This document shows positions 34,277 to 43,165 of a DNA stretch of 64,000 bases, one piece after another. Under the pieces are notes generated by a model. The model ran no database searches. It worked only from the letters and a program-made list of their open reading frames with translations, and was not told where the DNA came from. Origin of the DNA: Lysinibacillus sp. (lineage in GTDB: Bacteria; Bacillota; Bacilli; Bacillales_A; Planococcaceae); contig JAPSKP010000004.1 of assembly GCA_031181585.1 (NCBI GenBank), forward strand, positions 1 to 64,000. The letters are read 5' to 3'. Made by a program: the position numbers and the translations under genes. The first letter of the stretch is position 1. Each line of letters starts with the position of its first letter.

Positions 34277-35020
34277 ATGATTTTTGTATTTGATTTAGAT
34301 GGGACAATTTGTTTTAAAGGAAAGCCGTTAACACCGGATATTTGTGCGGCACTGGATGAATGTGTGGAAGCGGGGCACGAAGTTGTTTTCGCATCAGCAA
34401 GACCTATTCGTGACTTGCTGCCCATTTTGCCTGATCGATATCATAATTACCGTATGGTAGGCGGGAACGGGGCTTTTACCCGTCATGGTGAAAAATCATC
34501 TTGTACCACTTTTGATCCCGAGACTGTGGAACGTTTAAAAGAATTAACACTGCAGCATGAAGTAAAATATTTATTCGACAGTGACTGGGAGTATAGCTAT
34601 ACAGGCGGCGAAGAACAGCCGATTTATGAGGGGCTTGATCCGCTCAAGCTGGCCAAGAATAAACCGCTTCACGAGCTGGAAAAAATATCGAAGGCCGTGC
34701 TGTTTACGGATGATGAATTTATTCGTAAGGCGGTATCTGCACTGCCTGTAACCATTTTCCATCATCATGCAGAGCGCCTGATTGATATTAGTCCGGCGGC
34801 GATTAATAAGGCGGCAGGACTCGAACGTCTTGGTATCAAGGAATATATAGCCTTTGGAAATGATCAAAATGACCGTGAATTATTTACATATGCAAGCTAT
34901 AGTGTGTGTGTCGGGGAACATCCAGTTTCGCAGTTTGCGGATGAAGTGACAACGCAAGAGAAAGTCGGAAGTACAATCAAAAAATTGGCGTTACGTTTTC
35001 AGGAAAAGGTTGTTATGTAG
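34277..35020 (+). CDS. HAD-superfamily (Cof/IIB) phosphatase
   Basis: The 247-residue protein starts at ATG 34277, 5 nt after AAAGGAG. HAD motif I is FDLDGTICF, motif II sits in FASARPI and motif IV in AFGNDQNDREL. The class IIB cap lies between. Such enzymes dephosphorylate sugar phosphates or flavin precursors. The exact substrate is unknown. Confidence 0.9.
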   Translation: MIFVFDLDGTICFKGKPLTPDICAALDECVEAGHEVVFASARPIRDLLPILPDRYHNYRMVGGNGAFTRHGEKSSCTTFDPETVERLKELTLQHEVKYLFDSDWEYSYTGGEEQPIYEGLDPLKLAKNKPLHELEKISKAVLFTDDEFIRKAVSALPVTIFHHHAERLIDISPAAINKAAGLERLGIKEYIAFGNDQNDRELFTYASYSVCVGEHPVSQFADEVTTQEKVGSTIKKLALRFQEKVVM

Positions 35021-35048
35021 TGGCGTAATAAATGGCAGCAAAAAAGAA

Positions 35049-35084
35049 AAGAGAGGTCTTCGTTCGTCGAGGCCTCTCTTTTTT
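35049..35084 (+). terminator. Intrinsic terminator
   Basis: AAGAGAGGTC pairs with GGCCTCTCTT, followed by TTTT. Confidence 0.85.
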
Positions 35085-35086
35085 GG

Positions 35087-35893
35087 TTTAGAAAGGAAGT
35101 GAAGAGACTCTATTTTAATACGGGCAGCCGCTTGAAATTCGCTGAAAACTAGGTTTCTATTTTTCTTATCTTCCAAGAGATTCATTCTTTATGAGTTGGG
35201 TTGTGGGATCTTATTATACTTTTTGCCGCCTATTATTTTCATGTGCATCTTGGAGAATCGTAGTTGCCTAAAATGTTCGGATAGAGAGAGGCAAAAGAAG
35301 GGTTTCTCCAAAAGAGGCACGGGAGTGATACATAGCCTGTTTGGTATTGGACAATTTTTATATGGCTTAAAGTATTTTTATTGTCGACCTTGGAAAAATA
35401 AGTGATGAAACAAGTATTAACATCATTTGTTTTACAGTAAGAAGGAATGAAGGAGTTACTAAAATTCAATAAATGGTCCAATTTACTTTCTGCTAATTTG
35501 CCAACTACATCGGACATTAATGTAGAAAGTCAGCCAATTGATAAAGTATGCAATTGTACGTATCTGAAGTTGACATTTCTCGCTTGGTACAAGCTGGGAG
35601 GTAAGCAATTCTGCCAAGCTAGAAGGGAGGTCATGAAGACTGCCCAAATGTCATCAGAAATGCCGCGTCTGCCGTATCAAAAAGAATTAATCGGATAATC
35701 GGCCACTATAAGAATCGGGATGCATCGGAGGGTCATTCGTTTCCAATGGCTTCCTTATTACCGATGTCTAAAGAATGGGATTTTTGCTTTGATTTGAATA
35801 GTAGCTGCTCCAGTTTCTATCAAGTCCTGAAGCGAGCACTTTCTAGTAGAGGTTAAATTATTATTTCTTTTCTCATTCAAACTCCCCTTGTAA
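35087..35893. other. About 800-bp gene-poor stretch with decayed appearance
   Basis: Several frames of 60-85 codons exist but none has a convincing start, family motif or consistent codon use. A GAAGGAATGAAGGAG start near 35447 gives an 83-codon frame with Cys residues that I do not recognise. The stretch may be remnants of a lost gene next to the surface-glycan cluster. Confidence 0.5.
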
Positions 35894-35929
35894 ACTAGAA
35901 AGAGTAGTATGCTCTTTCTAGTATTTATT
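35894..35929. terminator. Terminator of the leftward sugar-nucleotide operon
   Basis: ACTAGAAAGAG pairs perfectly with CTCTTTCTAGT around TAGTATG. Both strands have A/T-rich tails, so it may act in both directions. Confidence 0.7.
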
Positions 35930-35984
35930 ATATGAAGATAAACAAAGAGTAACGGGGCGGATGAATTAAAAATCTAAAATTCTT

Positions 35985-36905
35985 TTACTCTTTTAAGCTT
36001 TTTCGCTGAAAATCAAGGATATCGGTGAGAGATTGCTGCAGCGTAACGGCACGTGACCAGCCTAATTCTTTTAGGGCATCCGGCAGTATAGGCGAAAGAA
36101 TCTCCTTTTCCTCTATTTCGCTTATCACGTCAAAGTCAACGGTAGAAAGCTGATGGAGAATGGCTGTCACTTCTTTTAGCATAACCGGGCTGCCGGATGT
36201 AACATTATATTCCTGTTGTGTTTGGCCTTTTTTAAAGAGTGTATCATAGGCCGTAACAGCATCTCGAACATCGAGAAAATCTCGTTTGGCAAGCAGGTTA
36301 TAAACAGATAGCTTTGGCTCCTCTAACCCAACCTCCATCTGGGCGATTCTTTTTGCCAAAATCGTACAGACCCCGGCAGAATGTCCTGGGCCAATGAGAT
36401 TTGATGGATTCGCGATGACAACATCGAGTGTGAAGAAGGAAGCATAAACTTGTGCAAATAATGTTTGCATGGTTTTGCTCAAGCCGTAAGGATGGACGAA
36501 CGAGTTTATATTTGCAGGGTCTGATTTCAAGATGGAACCTACAACCAGTACTTTGCTATGGCTAGATTCTGTCCGTAACGCATCCAGTAAATAAGCAGTA
36601 CCTAAAAGATTCGCTTCCAATGTTTCTATTGGCTTTGTCCATGAAGTATTAACAGCATTTTGACCGGCGAGGTGGAGAACAAAATCGGGCTGTGCTGCTG
36701 CGCATACTTTTTGCAAAGCTTCCCGGTCGGTCAGATCTCCCCGCACAAGCTGGATGTTTGGATGAGACAGAGAGCTGTCCCCTCTGACAAGCGCATATAC
36801 TTTGTATCCAGTTTCCGCGAAGTAGGTACATGCATGCTGTCCAGTAAATCCATTTGCCCCAGTAATGAGAATTTTCGGCGTGTTATTTACTAAATCGGTA
36901 TGCAT
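35985..36905 (-). CDS. NAD(P)-dependent sugar-nucleotide epimerase/reductase (GDP-4-keto-6-deoxymannose reductase-like)
   Basis: The 306-residue extended SDR has the Rossmann motif TGANGFTGQ at the N-terminus and the catalytic HPYGLSK (YxxxK). It overlaps the preceding epimerase by 23 nt, so the two act in one pathway. The sequence resembles GDP-6-deoxy-D-mannose reductases (Rmd type) most. It probably supplies an unusual sugar for the nearby glycosyltransferase; the exact sugar is inferred. Confidence 0.85.
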   Translation of the reverse strand: MHTDLVNNTPKILITGANGFTGQHACTYFAETGYKVYALVRGDSSLSHPNIQLVRGDLTDREALQKVCAAAQPDFVLHLAGQNAVNTSWTKPIETLEANLLGTAYLLDALRTESSHSKVLVVGSILKSDPANINSFVHPYGLSKTMQTLFAQVYASFFTLDVVIANPSNLIGPGHSAGVCTILAKRIAQMEVGLEEPKLSVYNLLAKRDFLDVRDAVTAYDTLFKKGQTQQEYNVTSGSPVMLKEVTAILHQLSTVDFDVISEIEEKEILSPILPDALKELGWSRAVTLQQSLTDILDFQRKSLKE

Positions 36906-37791
36906 GTTCCAAACCCTCCACTAATGGAACAACGGGCTGCCAGCCTAAGAGGTTGTTTGCTAGCTTATTTGATAAACAGCTGTGTTTAATGTCTCCAGGC
37001 CGTGGATCCGTAAGTTGCGTTTCAACTGGTGCTCCATGTATTTTTGTTAGCGTATCGAGTAGTGAATTGATTGAGATGCTTATCCCTGTGCTGACATGCA
37101 TCGCCGTGTTTGTTGCGTATTCTGCCGCTGCAAGGTTTGCTGCTACTACATCCTCTACATAAATAAAATCGCGTGTTTGTTCACCGTCTCCTTGGATAAG
37201 GATAGCTTCTCCTGAATTTAAACGTTCCAAAAAAACAGCGACGACGCCGCCATCACCTTTTGGTAATTGACGGGGGCCATAGACATTTGCATAGCGCAAA
37301 ATGGTATAAGGTAAACCAAATAGCTTATGAAATAGCTTAATATAGCATTCTGCTGCAAGTTTAGAAAAACCATAAAAGCTGGAGGGGGATGTTAGCTCAT
37401 CTTCAGTAATTATTTCACGTTCAACATTTCCGTACACAGCAGAAGTAGAGGAGAATATAAAATTTTTGACCGATTCTTCCACGCAAGCTTCCAGTAGGTG
37501 AATGGTACCATCAATATTGACGCGTGCATCTTCAGCGGGATTTCTGACAGAGCGTCCCACATCTGCCTGAGCTGCCAAGTGAAAGAGAACATCAGGCTTT
37601 ATTTCCTTAATAAGTTGTTTTACTTGAGAATCGCAAATGTCTAATTGGTACAAGGCAGCAGCAGTGTTAAGGTTTGATGAATGACCTGAGCTGAAGTTGT
37701 CAATAACAAAAACTTCAGCTCCATTCAGTATGAGGGCATCCACCAGGTGAGAGCCGATAAAGCCGGCCCCTCCTGTTACGAGTGCTTTCAT
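36883..37791 (-). CDS. UDP-glucose 4-epimerase-like enzyme
   Basis: The 302-residue extended SDR has TGGAGFIGSHL at the N-terminus, SSTSAVYG, the catalytic FYGFSKLAAE and the RYANVYGPRQ block. AAAAAGGAG precedes ATG 37791. It is clustered with a second SDR, a GT4 glycosyltransferase and spore-surface-type proteins. The sugar specificity cannot be fixed. Confidence 0.88.
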   Translation of the reverse strand: MKALVTGGAGFIGSHLVDALILNGAEVFVIDNFSSGHSSNLNTAAALYQLDICDSQVKQLIKEIKPDVLFHLAAQADVGRSVRNPAEDARVNIDGTIHLLEACVEESVKNFIFSSTSAVYGNVEREIITEDELTSPSSFYGFSKLAAECYIKLFHKLFGLPYTILRYANVYGPRQLPKGDGGVVAVFLERLNSGEAILIQGDGEQTRDFIYVEDVVAANLAAAEYATNTAMHVSTGISISINSLLDTLTKIHGAPVETQLTDPRPGDIKHSCLSNKLANNLLGWQPVVPLVEGLEHAYRFSK

Positions 37792-37825
37792 TAAAATAGC
37801 TCCTTTTTACAAGTTGTCAAACACG

Positions 37826-38617
37826 CTAGTATTTTCGTTTATAGAGCATCATGGAGGTAGGAGCAGGAATGGAATAGCCCTGGGGAAGCCGCTCCTTCAG
37901 AACATCCCATATCTCTTCATTTACAACGGTAGATGGTATAGAAGTTTCGGTTTCGACTGTAGAAAATAAGTCATCATATTTACCGTCATATAATGGGATA
38001 ATTGGTTCAGGCGGAAGAGACATATTAGCCACCTCACTTTCAAAGGAAGAGGCATTATTTTCACCGGCTGTATTAAATGTTGGCGATACCGCTACTCCTC
38101 TATTTATAGATGTAGATACAGCGCCGTGCTGCCCGATATTAAGTGATGTAGCAGGCGGAGGAGGTACACTGATCATCCCTCCGTTTGGTGGAGGAGGTAC
38201 ACTGATCATCCCTCCGTTTGGCGGAGGAGGTACACTGATCATCCCTCCGTTTGGTGGAGGAGGTACACTGACCATCCCTCCGTTTGGCGGAGGAGTGACG
38301 CTTAGCGTATTTTCTTCCAGCGGAGAAGCTATGCTAGGCATTTCTTCAGCTAACGGAGGATCTGCTAAGATAGTATCAGGTAGCTGCTGTTCATTTTCTC
38401 GTAGATAATCCTCTATACTTTGCAATTCACGATACTCGTTTTCTATTTCATTAAAGTACTCCTCTTTTGTTGAATCTAACTTGACCGCATCAGAGGGTGT
38501 GGATATATTTTTATCTGGTGTTTTACTAAATAATGATAACCACCAATTTTTCAAATTCGTTAGCTGAAGGATGATCCACGCTTTAATAGCAAGATAAATT
38601 TTATTCAACATGTTCAT
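37826..38617 (-). CDS. Pro-rich tandem-repeat protein with N-terminal hydrophobic helix
   Basis: The 263-residue protein starts at ATG 38617, overlapping the end of the glycosyltransferase gene by 17 nt. An N-terminal amphipathic/hydrophobic stretch (MLNKIYLAIKAWIILQL) is followed by an acidic region, then about four and a half units of the 11-residue repeat PPPPNGGMISV near residues 105-155, and a C-terminal domain ending in YSIPAPTSMMLYKRKY. It may be a surface scaffold or the glycosylation target of the cluster. No family is recognised. Confidence 0.75.
   Translation of the reverse strand: MNMLNKIYLAIKAWIILQLTNLKNWWLSLFSKTPDKNISTPSDAVKLDSTKEEYFNEIENEYRELQSIEDYLRENEQQLPDTILADPPLAEEMPSIASPLEENTLSVTPPPNGGMVSVPPPPNGGMISVPPPPNGGMISVPPPPNGGMISVPPPPATSLNIGQHGAVSTSINRGVAVSPTFNTAGENNASSFESEVANMSLPPEPIIPLYDGKYDDLFSTVETETSIPSTVVNEEIWDVLKERLPQGYSIPAPTSMMLYKRKY
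38154..38300 (-). repeat. 33-bp tandem coding repeat (PPPPNGGM[I/V]SV)
   Basis: GGAGGTACACTGATCATCCC recurs every 33 bp within a gene, about four times, with few differences. Unit number is likely to vary between strains. Confidence 0.85.
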
Positions 38618-39839
38618 CACCTGTCTTCCTCATAGAAATAACCTCATCGTAAATTTTCAGTAACTTTCTGACTCCATTTTCATATGACCAATGAGTCATT
38701 CCAAACTTTTTTGCATTCCTCCCTAAAATCTCTGAAACGATAGGATTCGATAATAGAAGGTTTAAGTTTTCAGCGAGGCCATTAACATCTCTCGGTTCAG
38801 TAAGTAGACCTGTCACATTATGCTTCACCATTTCAGACAATCCTCCGACATTTGAAACAATACAAGGCTTTCCGGCTAGCTGAGCCTCAATCAATGAGAG
38901 CGGCTGGTTATCAATTAAGGAAGGTAAAACAAAGATATGGGATTTTGCGAGAAGCGAAGGGATTCCTTCTTGGCGACCCAAGAAGAAGACATCATCTTCA
39001 AGCTTAAGCGATCTACTCAATAGTTGAAGCTCTGTCTTCATATCACCTTCCCCGACAATCCAGCACACCCAATCTTGCCTTACTGCTTTCAGTTTGGCTA
39101 GGGCTTGAAGGAGATATTGAACTCCCTTCAATTCAACAAGACGCCCTGTATAAATAATCACCTTTTTGTTAGCAGGTCGTTCAATCATTACATTTTCAAA
39201 CTTTTGCTTGACGAACCCCTCAGTATCAAAGCCATAATGAAGGACCCGCAAATGGCTCTCAGGTATACCGAATTCCTCTATTAGAATATCTTTTAGCCAT
39301 TGGTTAGCAACAATACTAAGATCTGAAGAAATCGCACCGAGTTTTTCCATCTCATCGTAATATTCCTTAACAACATACGAGTTTGAGTCTTTATGAATAT
39401 TTCCGAGTTGTTGACTGATTTCCCGAGCTACTGAACCATGAATGGTAGCAACCATCGGAACATTCGTAGTGTTGACACGTCGTATGCCAGCAGTAGAAAT
39501 GACATCCTGTGTATGGATAAGATCATACTGGTCCAGCCCTATATAAGCGGCAGCCAGCTCAAAGAAATAGCGCTGAAACTCTGTGTATTCCAAGAGCTTA
39601 TTTGAATAAAGGTCGGGATAAAGCGAAGGCGGCATTTTTGCCTGCAGGAAAGGAAGGATATTGTGTTTCTCTACCTTTTTATCTGACCCTACAATATGAA
39701 CAATATTATTCTCTTCGCCATTGCCCATCAAATCTACTTCATGACCATACTCCTCTAAGCCCTTTTTCAACTGTTGCATGTATGCCCAAACACCACCGAT
39801 ATGGGGGATTGTCCAATAGGTACAAAGTAAAATTTTCAT
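38601..39839 (-). CDS. GT4-family glycosyltransferase
   Basis: The 412-residue protein has the N-terminal glycine-rich segment TIPHIGGVWAYM, the middle TGRLVELKGVQYL and the GT4 ExxxxxxxE-type site in SLIDNQPLSLIEAQLAGKP. It is a retaining, GT-B-fold enzyme acting in the cytosol on a nucleotide sugar. It leads the leftward cluster with the repeat protein and two sugar-nucleotide enzymes. Confidence 0.92.
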   Translation of the reverse strand: MKILLCTYWTIPHIGGVWAYMQQLKKGLEEYGHEVDLMGNGEENNIVHIVGSDKKVEKHNILPFLQAKMPPSLYPDLYSNKLLEYTEFQRYFFELAAAYIGLDQYDLIHTQDVISTAGIRRVNTTNVPMVATIHGSVAREISQQLGNIHKDSNSYVVKEYYDEMEKLGAISSDLSIVANQWLKDILIEEFGIPESHLRVLHYGFDTEGFVKQKFENVMIERPANKKVIIYTGRLVELKGVQYLLQALAKLKAVRQDWVCWIVGEGDMKTELQLLSRSLKLEDDVFFLGRQEGIPSLLAKSHIFVLPSLIDNQPLSLIEAQLAGKPCIVSNVGGLSEMVKHNVTGLLTEPRDVNGLAENLNLLLSNPIVSEILGRNAKKFGMTHWSYENGVRKLLKIYDEVISMRKTGDEHVE

Positions 39840-40181
39840 ATCAATTCTCCCTTTTTAGATTCGCATATAACAAGCATATGCAGAATGGTTATATTCCTTT
39901 GGACGTATGACTAGATAAATAGAGTGATAATTGGAAGGGTTTATAAATCAACTTCTTCCTTTATATTGAAGGGCTCTTCGAGAAAGGTTGTACAGAGTTT
40001 ACTCGGAAGACAATGGTGCGCAGCAGGAAGAAGGAGACTTAAAATATGAAAGACACAAAGATGGCAGGTAGCGCTGGAGGGGGAAAAGGTTCATCACAAC
40101 TTCTTATTTTATAGCATCCAGCAGCACTACCAGAAAGGCGGTTAATTGAGATCTTTGCCAGAGATTGATGGATTCAAAGTA
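39840..40181. other. Intergenic stretch with one possible tiny gene
   Basis: About 340 bp between divergent and leftward genes. Apart from the 22-codon frame at 40046-40114 I see no gene. It should contain the promoter of the leftward glycosyltransferase operon. Confidence 0.5.
40046..40114 (+). CDS. Possible 22-aa Gly-rich peptide
   Basis: ATG 40046 follows GAAGGAGA with 8-nt spacing. The frame reads MKDTKMAGSAGGGKGSSQLL then IL and stop. It could be a tiny gene or the truncated start of a Gly-rich spore-surface protein. Evidence is limited to the ribosome site and setting. Confidence 0.3.
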   Translation: MKDTKMAGSAGGGKGSSQLLIL

Positions 40182-40532
40182 TTAGATCGTAATCATTTGG
40201 AGGATGATCGGTGATCCCTGCAAAGGGGCATCTAATGTATTTAAAATAATTTTTCCTTCTTCTATTCTGTAATTTACTTTTGGCTGGAGCACACCATTGA
40301 TAAAAAGATTCATGAAGGAAACGTCTGATGTGCTCTGAATGATACGATCTCCGGTATGCTCTAGGCAGTCATCAATCGTATACACTTTTTTTCTTCCATC
40401 CGAGACAGTGTAGAACTCTAAAATGGAAACCTTTTTAGGCCCCTTTATATAAAGGGGCTCGGAGGGAAGCTTAGGAAACGGTAGCAGCAGGGGGCGGGCC
40501 AATTCACCATTTGATTCAGGCCTGAATGACAT
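40182..40532 (-). CDS. DUF4183 protein
   Basis: The 116-residue protein starts at ATG 40532 behind AAGGAGG. The DUF4183 pattern is present: FMNLFINGVLQP, a YxIEEGKI strand and a final SPIILQMITI. DUF4183 proteins are found in Bacillus near exosporium or spore-surface glycosylation genes. The homologue at 40700-41062 lies head to head with it. Confidence 0.85.
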   Translation of the reverse strand: MSFRPESNGELARPLLLPFPKLPSEPLYIKGPKKVSILEFYTVSDGRKKVYTIDDCLEHTGDRIIQSTSDVSFMNLFINGVLQPKVNYRIEEGKIILNTLDAPLQGSPIILQMITI

Positions 40533-40699
40533 AGGACTCCTCCTTAATTTACAAATAAAAGCTTCTTCCTATTAATATGTGAAAATTCATCAGAGAGTGT
40601 AGGTATAAAGTACTGTTCTTTCTTTCGTTTTTCAAATGTCACGGTTCTCCCTATTACAAGGACATATCATGTTAAAGATAAAATTTAGGAGGGATATTT

Positions 40700-41062
40700 T
40701 TGCCGTTAAAAATTATTACAATTGCGCCTAATAATAATCAGGCCATTGCTGTATCACCGTTAGTTACGAGGTTATTTCATGAAGTCGGGGAAACGTTAAG
40801 TGGCATTTCAACCTATAAAATTAATGTAAACGAATTTTTAAACGATTCGGGGGAGGTTGTAGAAGACTTACCGGAACTAAATATGAATAACAATTATTTC
40901 CATGTGTATGTAAATGGTGTCTTGCAAATGGACGATAACTTTGCTTATACAGCAGGAGAGCAGGGCATTGGATCTCTATTAATGTCCATCCCAGAAGAGA
41001 CAGAAATTCCTGCGGGAACACCGATTATTATGGAGATTGTTAATTTCTATCCACAAATATAA
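40700..41062 (+). CDS. DUF4183 protein
   Basis: The 120-residue protein begins with TTG 40700 after AGGAGGG. It shares YFHVYVNGVLQMDDNF and the terminal GTPIIMEIVNF with the divergent DUF4183 gene. Secretion signals are absent, as in spore-assembled proteins. Confidence 0.85.
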   Translation: MPLKIITIAPNNNQAIAVSPLVTRLFHEVGETLSGISTYKINVNEFLNDSGEVVEDLPELNMNNNYFHVYVNGVLQMDDNFAYTAGEQGIGSLLMSIPEETEIPAGTPIIMEIVNFYPQI

Positions 41063-41071
41063 GTATATATA

Positions 41072-41119
41072 ATGGCCCCTAATTAGGTACATCCAACAAT
41101 GCCTCAGGGGCATTTTTTT
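41072..41119 (+). terminator. Intrinsic terminator
   Basis: ATGGCCCCT can pair with AGGGGCAT (one bulge), followed by TTTTTTT. Confidence 0.65.
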
Positions 41120-41335
41120 GTTGGGAAAACGGAAAATACAGCTATGTGTCTAAGTAGGACAAACAGTTTGGAAAGCAATCTTCCTAGTGTGACAAGAGAC
41201 TAATAAATTTTACAGATGAAAAAAATTGTATAACTGCCCCATATCTCTATGTAAAAACAGCATTAAATGAGAGTAGCAGCGATGTTTATTTCTTGGGCTG
41301 ATAGACATCGCTTCTTAAAGAGGGGGGGTGAAGGG

Positions 41336-41965
41336 ATGAGAAGAGAGGAATTAATGGGAAGCTATGATGCGATATTTAGCCTTGGTGATCTATGCTTAAC
41401 ATCAATCCAATTGAAAAAACACGGCCTTAGACCGTATTCAGGTGTATTTGATTGGGCTGCTACTCCGTCATTGCCGAAGGTAAATATGATGTTGAAAAAT
41501 AGATTTGCCCAATTTATGCAAGTGGAACATTTAAGAGCAATTGGACCGGCAAGTGATACAATGCTTTGCGTGGCGGACGATTATTATGATTTTGTTTCAA
41601 ACCATGATTTTGAATTATCTAAGAACACCATGACATATTTGGGTTCTTATTACGAGGTAATGGATAAATATAATCGGCGAATTAATCGCTTCCTTCATGC
41701 GATGAATACAGCGAAGCGTATCTTATTCGTTAGAACTGAAGGTGATTTTGGCGATGTAATGGAATTGCAGTCAACTTTACGTAGCATGGTCAGAAATGAT
41801 TTCAATATTTTGGTCATTAATCATGAACCTGTCTATGGCATTGTAGAGAAGAATTGGCCGCTTCCAAACGTCTATGCAGTTGCTTTCCCTAATAGCGTCG
41901 ATAAATGGGAAGGAAACAATGCACTTTGGTCTGAGATATTACAAGGGATTAGTTTAGGATATTAA
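41336..41965 (+). CDS. DUF1796 putative papain-like cysteine peptidase
   Basis: The 209-residue protein starts at ATG 41336, after a purine-rich GGGGGTGAAGGG; longer frames have no site. The family start YDAIFSLGDLCLTSIQLKKH and the SGVFDWAATP block are clear. DUF1796 proteins often occur in polysaccharide or surface-glycan clusters. Peptidase activity is only a family prediction. Confidence 0.85.
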   Translation: MRREELMGSYDAIFSLGDLCLTSIQLKKHGLRPYSGVFDWAATPSLPKVNMMLKNRFAQFMQVEHLRAIGPASDTMLCVADDYYDFVSNHDFELSKNTMTYLGSYYEVMDKYNRRINRFLHAMNTAKRILFVRTEGDFGDVMELQSTLRSMVRNDFNILVINHEPVYGIVEKNWPLPNVYAVAFPNSVDKWEGNNALWSEILQGISLGY

Positions 41966-42001
41966 AAAGTATAACTGCAGCAAATAATAGGAGGAAAAGG
42001 A

Positions 42002-42955
42002 ATGTACAAGGATTCATCAATTTTAGTGACAGGGGGGACCGGTTCCTGGGGGATTGAGTTAATTCGTCAACTCCTTTCATTAGACCCCAAAGAAATTATC
42101 ATTTATTCAAGAAATGAAAACAGCCAGGTAGAACTGAGAAGAAAAATGGATGATTCCCGTCTTCAATATTTTATTGGAGATATTCGGGATAAGGAAGCAA
42201 TGAATACTGCCTCGGCTGGTGTTGATTATATCTTTCATCTAGCTGCATTGAAGCATGTTCCAGTCTGTGAAGAAAATCCAGTAGAATCTATTAAAACAAA
42301 CATTATTGGCACACAAAATGTAATCGATGCCGCAATTGAAAACGGCGTAAAAAAAGTTATTTATGTCTCCACAGATAAGGCAGCAGATCCTGCTAACACA
42401 TATGGCATGACAAAGGCATTAGGCGAGAAATTAATCATTCACGCAAACCGAAAAAAATCGGGTACTCAATTTACTTGTGTGCGGGGAGGAAACGTACTAG
42501 GCAGCAGCGGCAGTGTATTGCCTTTATTTAAAAAGCAGATCAAGGAGCTGGGCGAGGTTCATATTACTGATAAGCGCATGGTCCGTTATTTTATTTCGCC
42601 TGAGGAGGCGATTGTCCAACTACTAAAAGTAGGGGAAGTATCGCAGGGCGGTGAAATATTTATAATGAATATGGATGCTTTCCGTATCATCGATCTAGCA
42701 GAAGTATTGATTAAACATTCAAAACGAAATGATATCAAAATTATCGAGATAGGTGCAAGGCCGGGTGAGAAACTGGAGGAAGTTTTAGTAGCTGAAAGCG
42801 AAAGAGCTTCGACATTTATCTTTGATGAAGACCTCTTAATTCATTTCCCGCATGGGGAAGTTACTTCGTCCTACCCTCTCCTTTTTGAAAGCGAAATGCC
42901 GCTCCTCACGAAAGATGAAATAGAACAAATGCTAAAAGAAGGAAAATTCATTTAA
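42002..42955 (+). CDS. UDP-N-acetylglucosamine 4,6-dehydratase-like enzyme (PseB/CapD type)
   Basis: The 317-residue SDR has TGGTGSWGIEL, the family block STDKAADPANTYGMTK with YxxxK, and VRGGNVLGSSGSVLPLF. Such enzymes remove water from UDP-GlcNAc, the first step to pseudaminic acid, bacillosamine-type or related sugars. It follows the DUF1796 gene by 36 bp with AGGAGG and completes the glycan gene cluster. Confidence 0.92.
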   Translation: MYKDSSILVTGGTGSWGIELIRQLLSLDPKEIIIYSRNENSQVELRRKMDDSRLQYFIGDIRDKEAMNTASAGVDYIFHLAALKHVPVCEENPVESIKTNIIGTQNVIDAAIENGVKKVIYVSTDKAADPANTYGMTKALGEKLIIHANRKKSGTQFTCVRGGNVLGSSGSVLPLFKKQIKELGEVHITDKRMVRYFISPEEAIVQLLKVGEVSQGGEIFIMNMDAFRIIDLAEVLIKHSKRNDIKIIEIGARPGEKLEEVLVAESERASTFIFDEDLLIHFPHGEVTSSYPLLFESEMPLLTKDEIEQMLKEGKFI

Positions 42956-43017
42956 GGGAGGACCTGCTTTCCCTTTTAAGATGCTTATTATCTTGATGAA
43001 AGCGAGAATTAGAATGA

Positions 43018-43055
43018 AGCCCATCAATCGGCTCTTATGCTGCTGATGGGCTATT
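43018..43055 (+). terminator. Intrinsic terminator
   Basis: AGCCCATCA pairs with TGATGGGCT, followed by an A/T-rich tail (ATTCTGCTGTTTATT). Confidence 0.6.
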
Positions 43056-43165
43056 CTGCTGTTTATTGGAGAGCATTTTAAAAACAGCAGGGATTATGGA
43101 AAAATTTGTAGAAGTTAGTGTGAAAGAGTAGCAGTTGGCATCTTAGAAGGGGAGGTATGAAAGAC

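Noticed and set aside
35447-35698. 83-codon frame with Cys residues
   Set aside because: No recognisable family and inconsistent codon use in a decayed stretch; not enough to call a gene.
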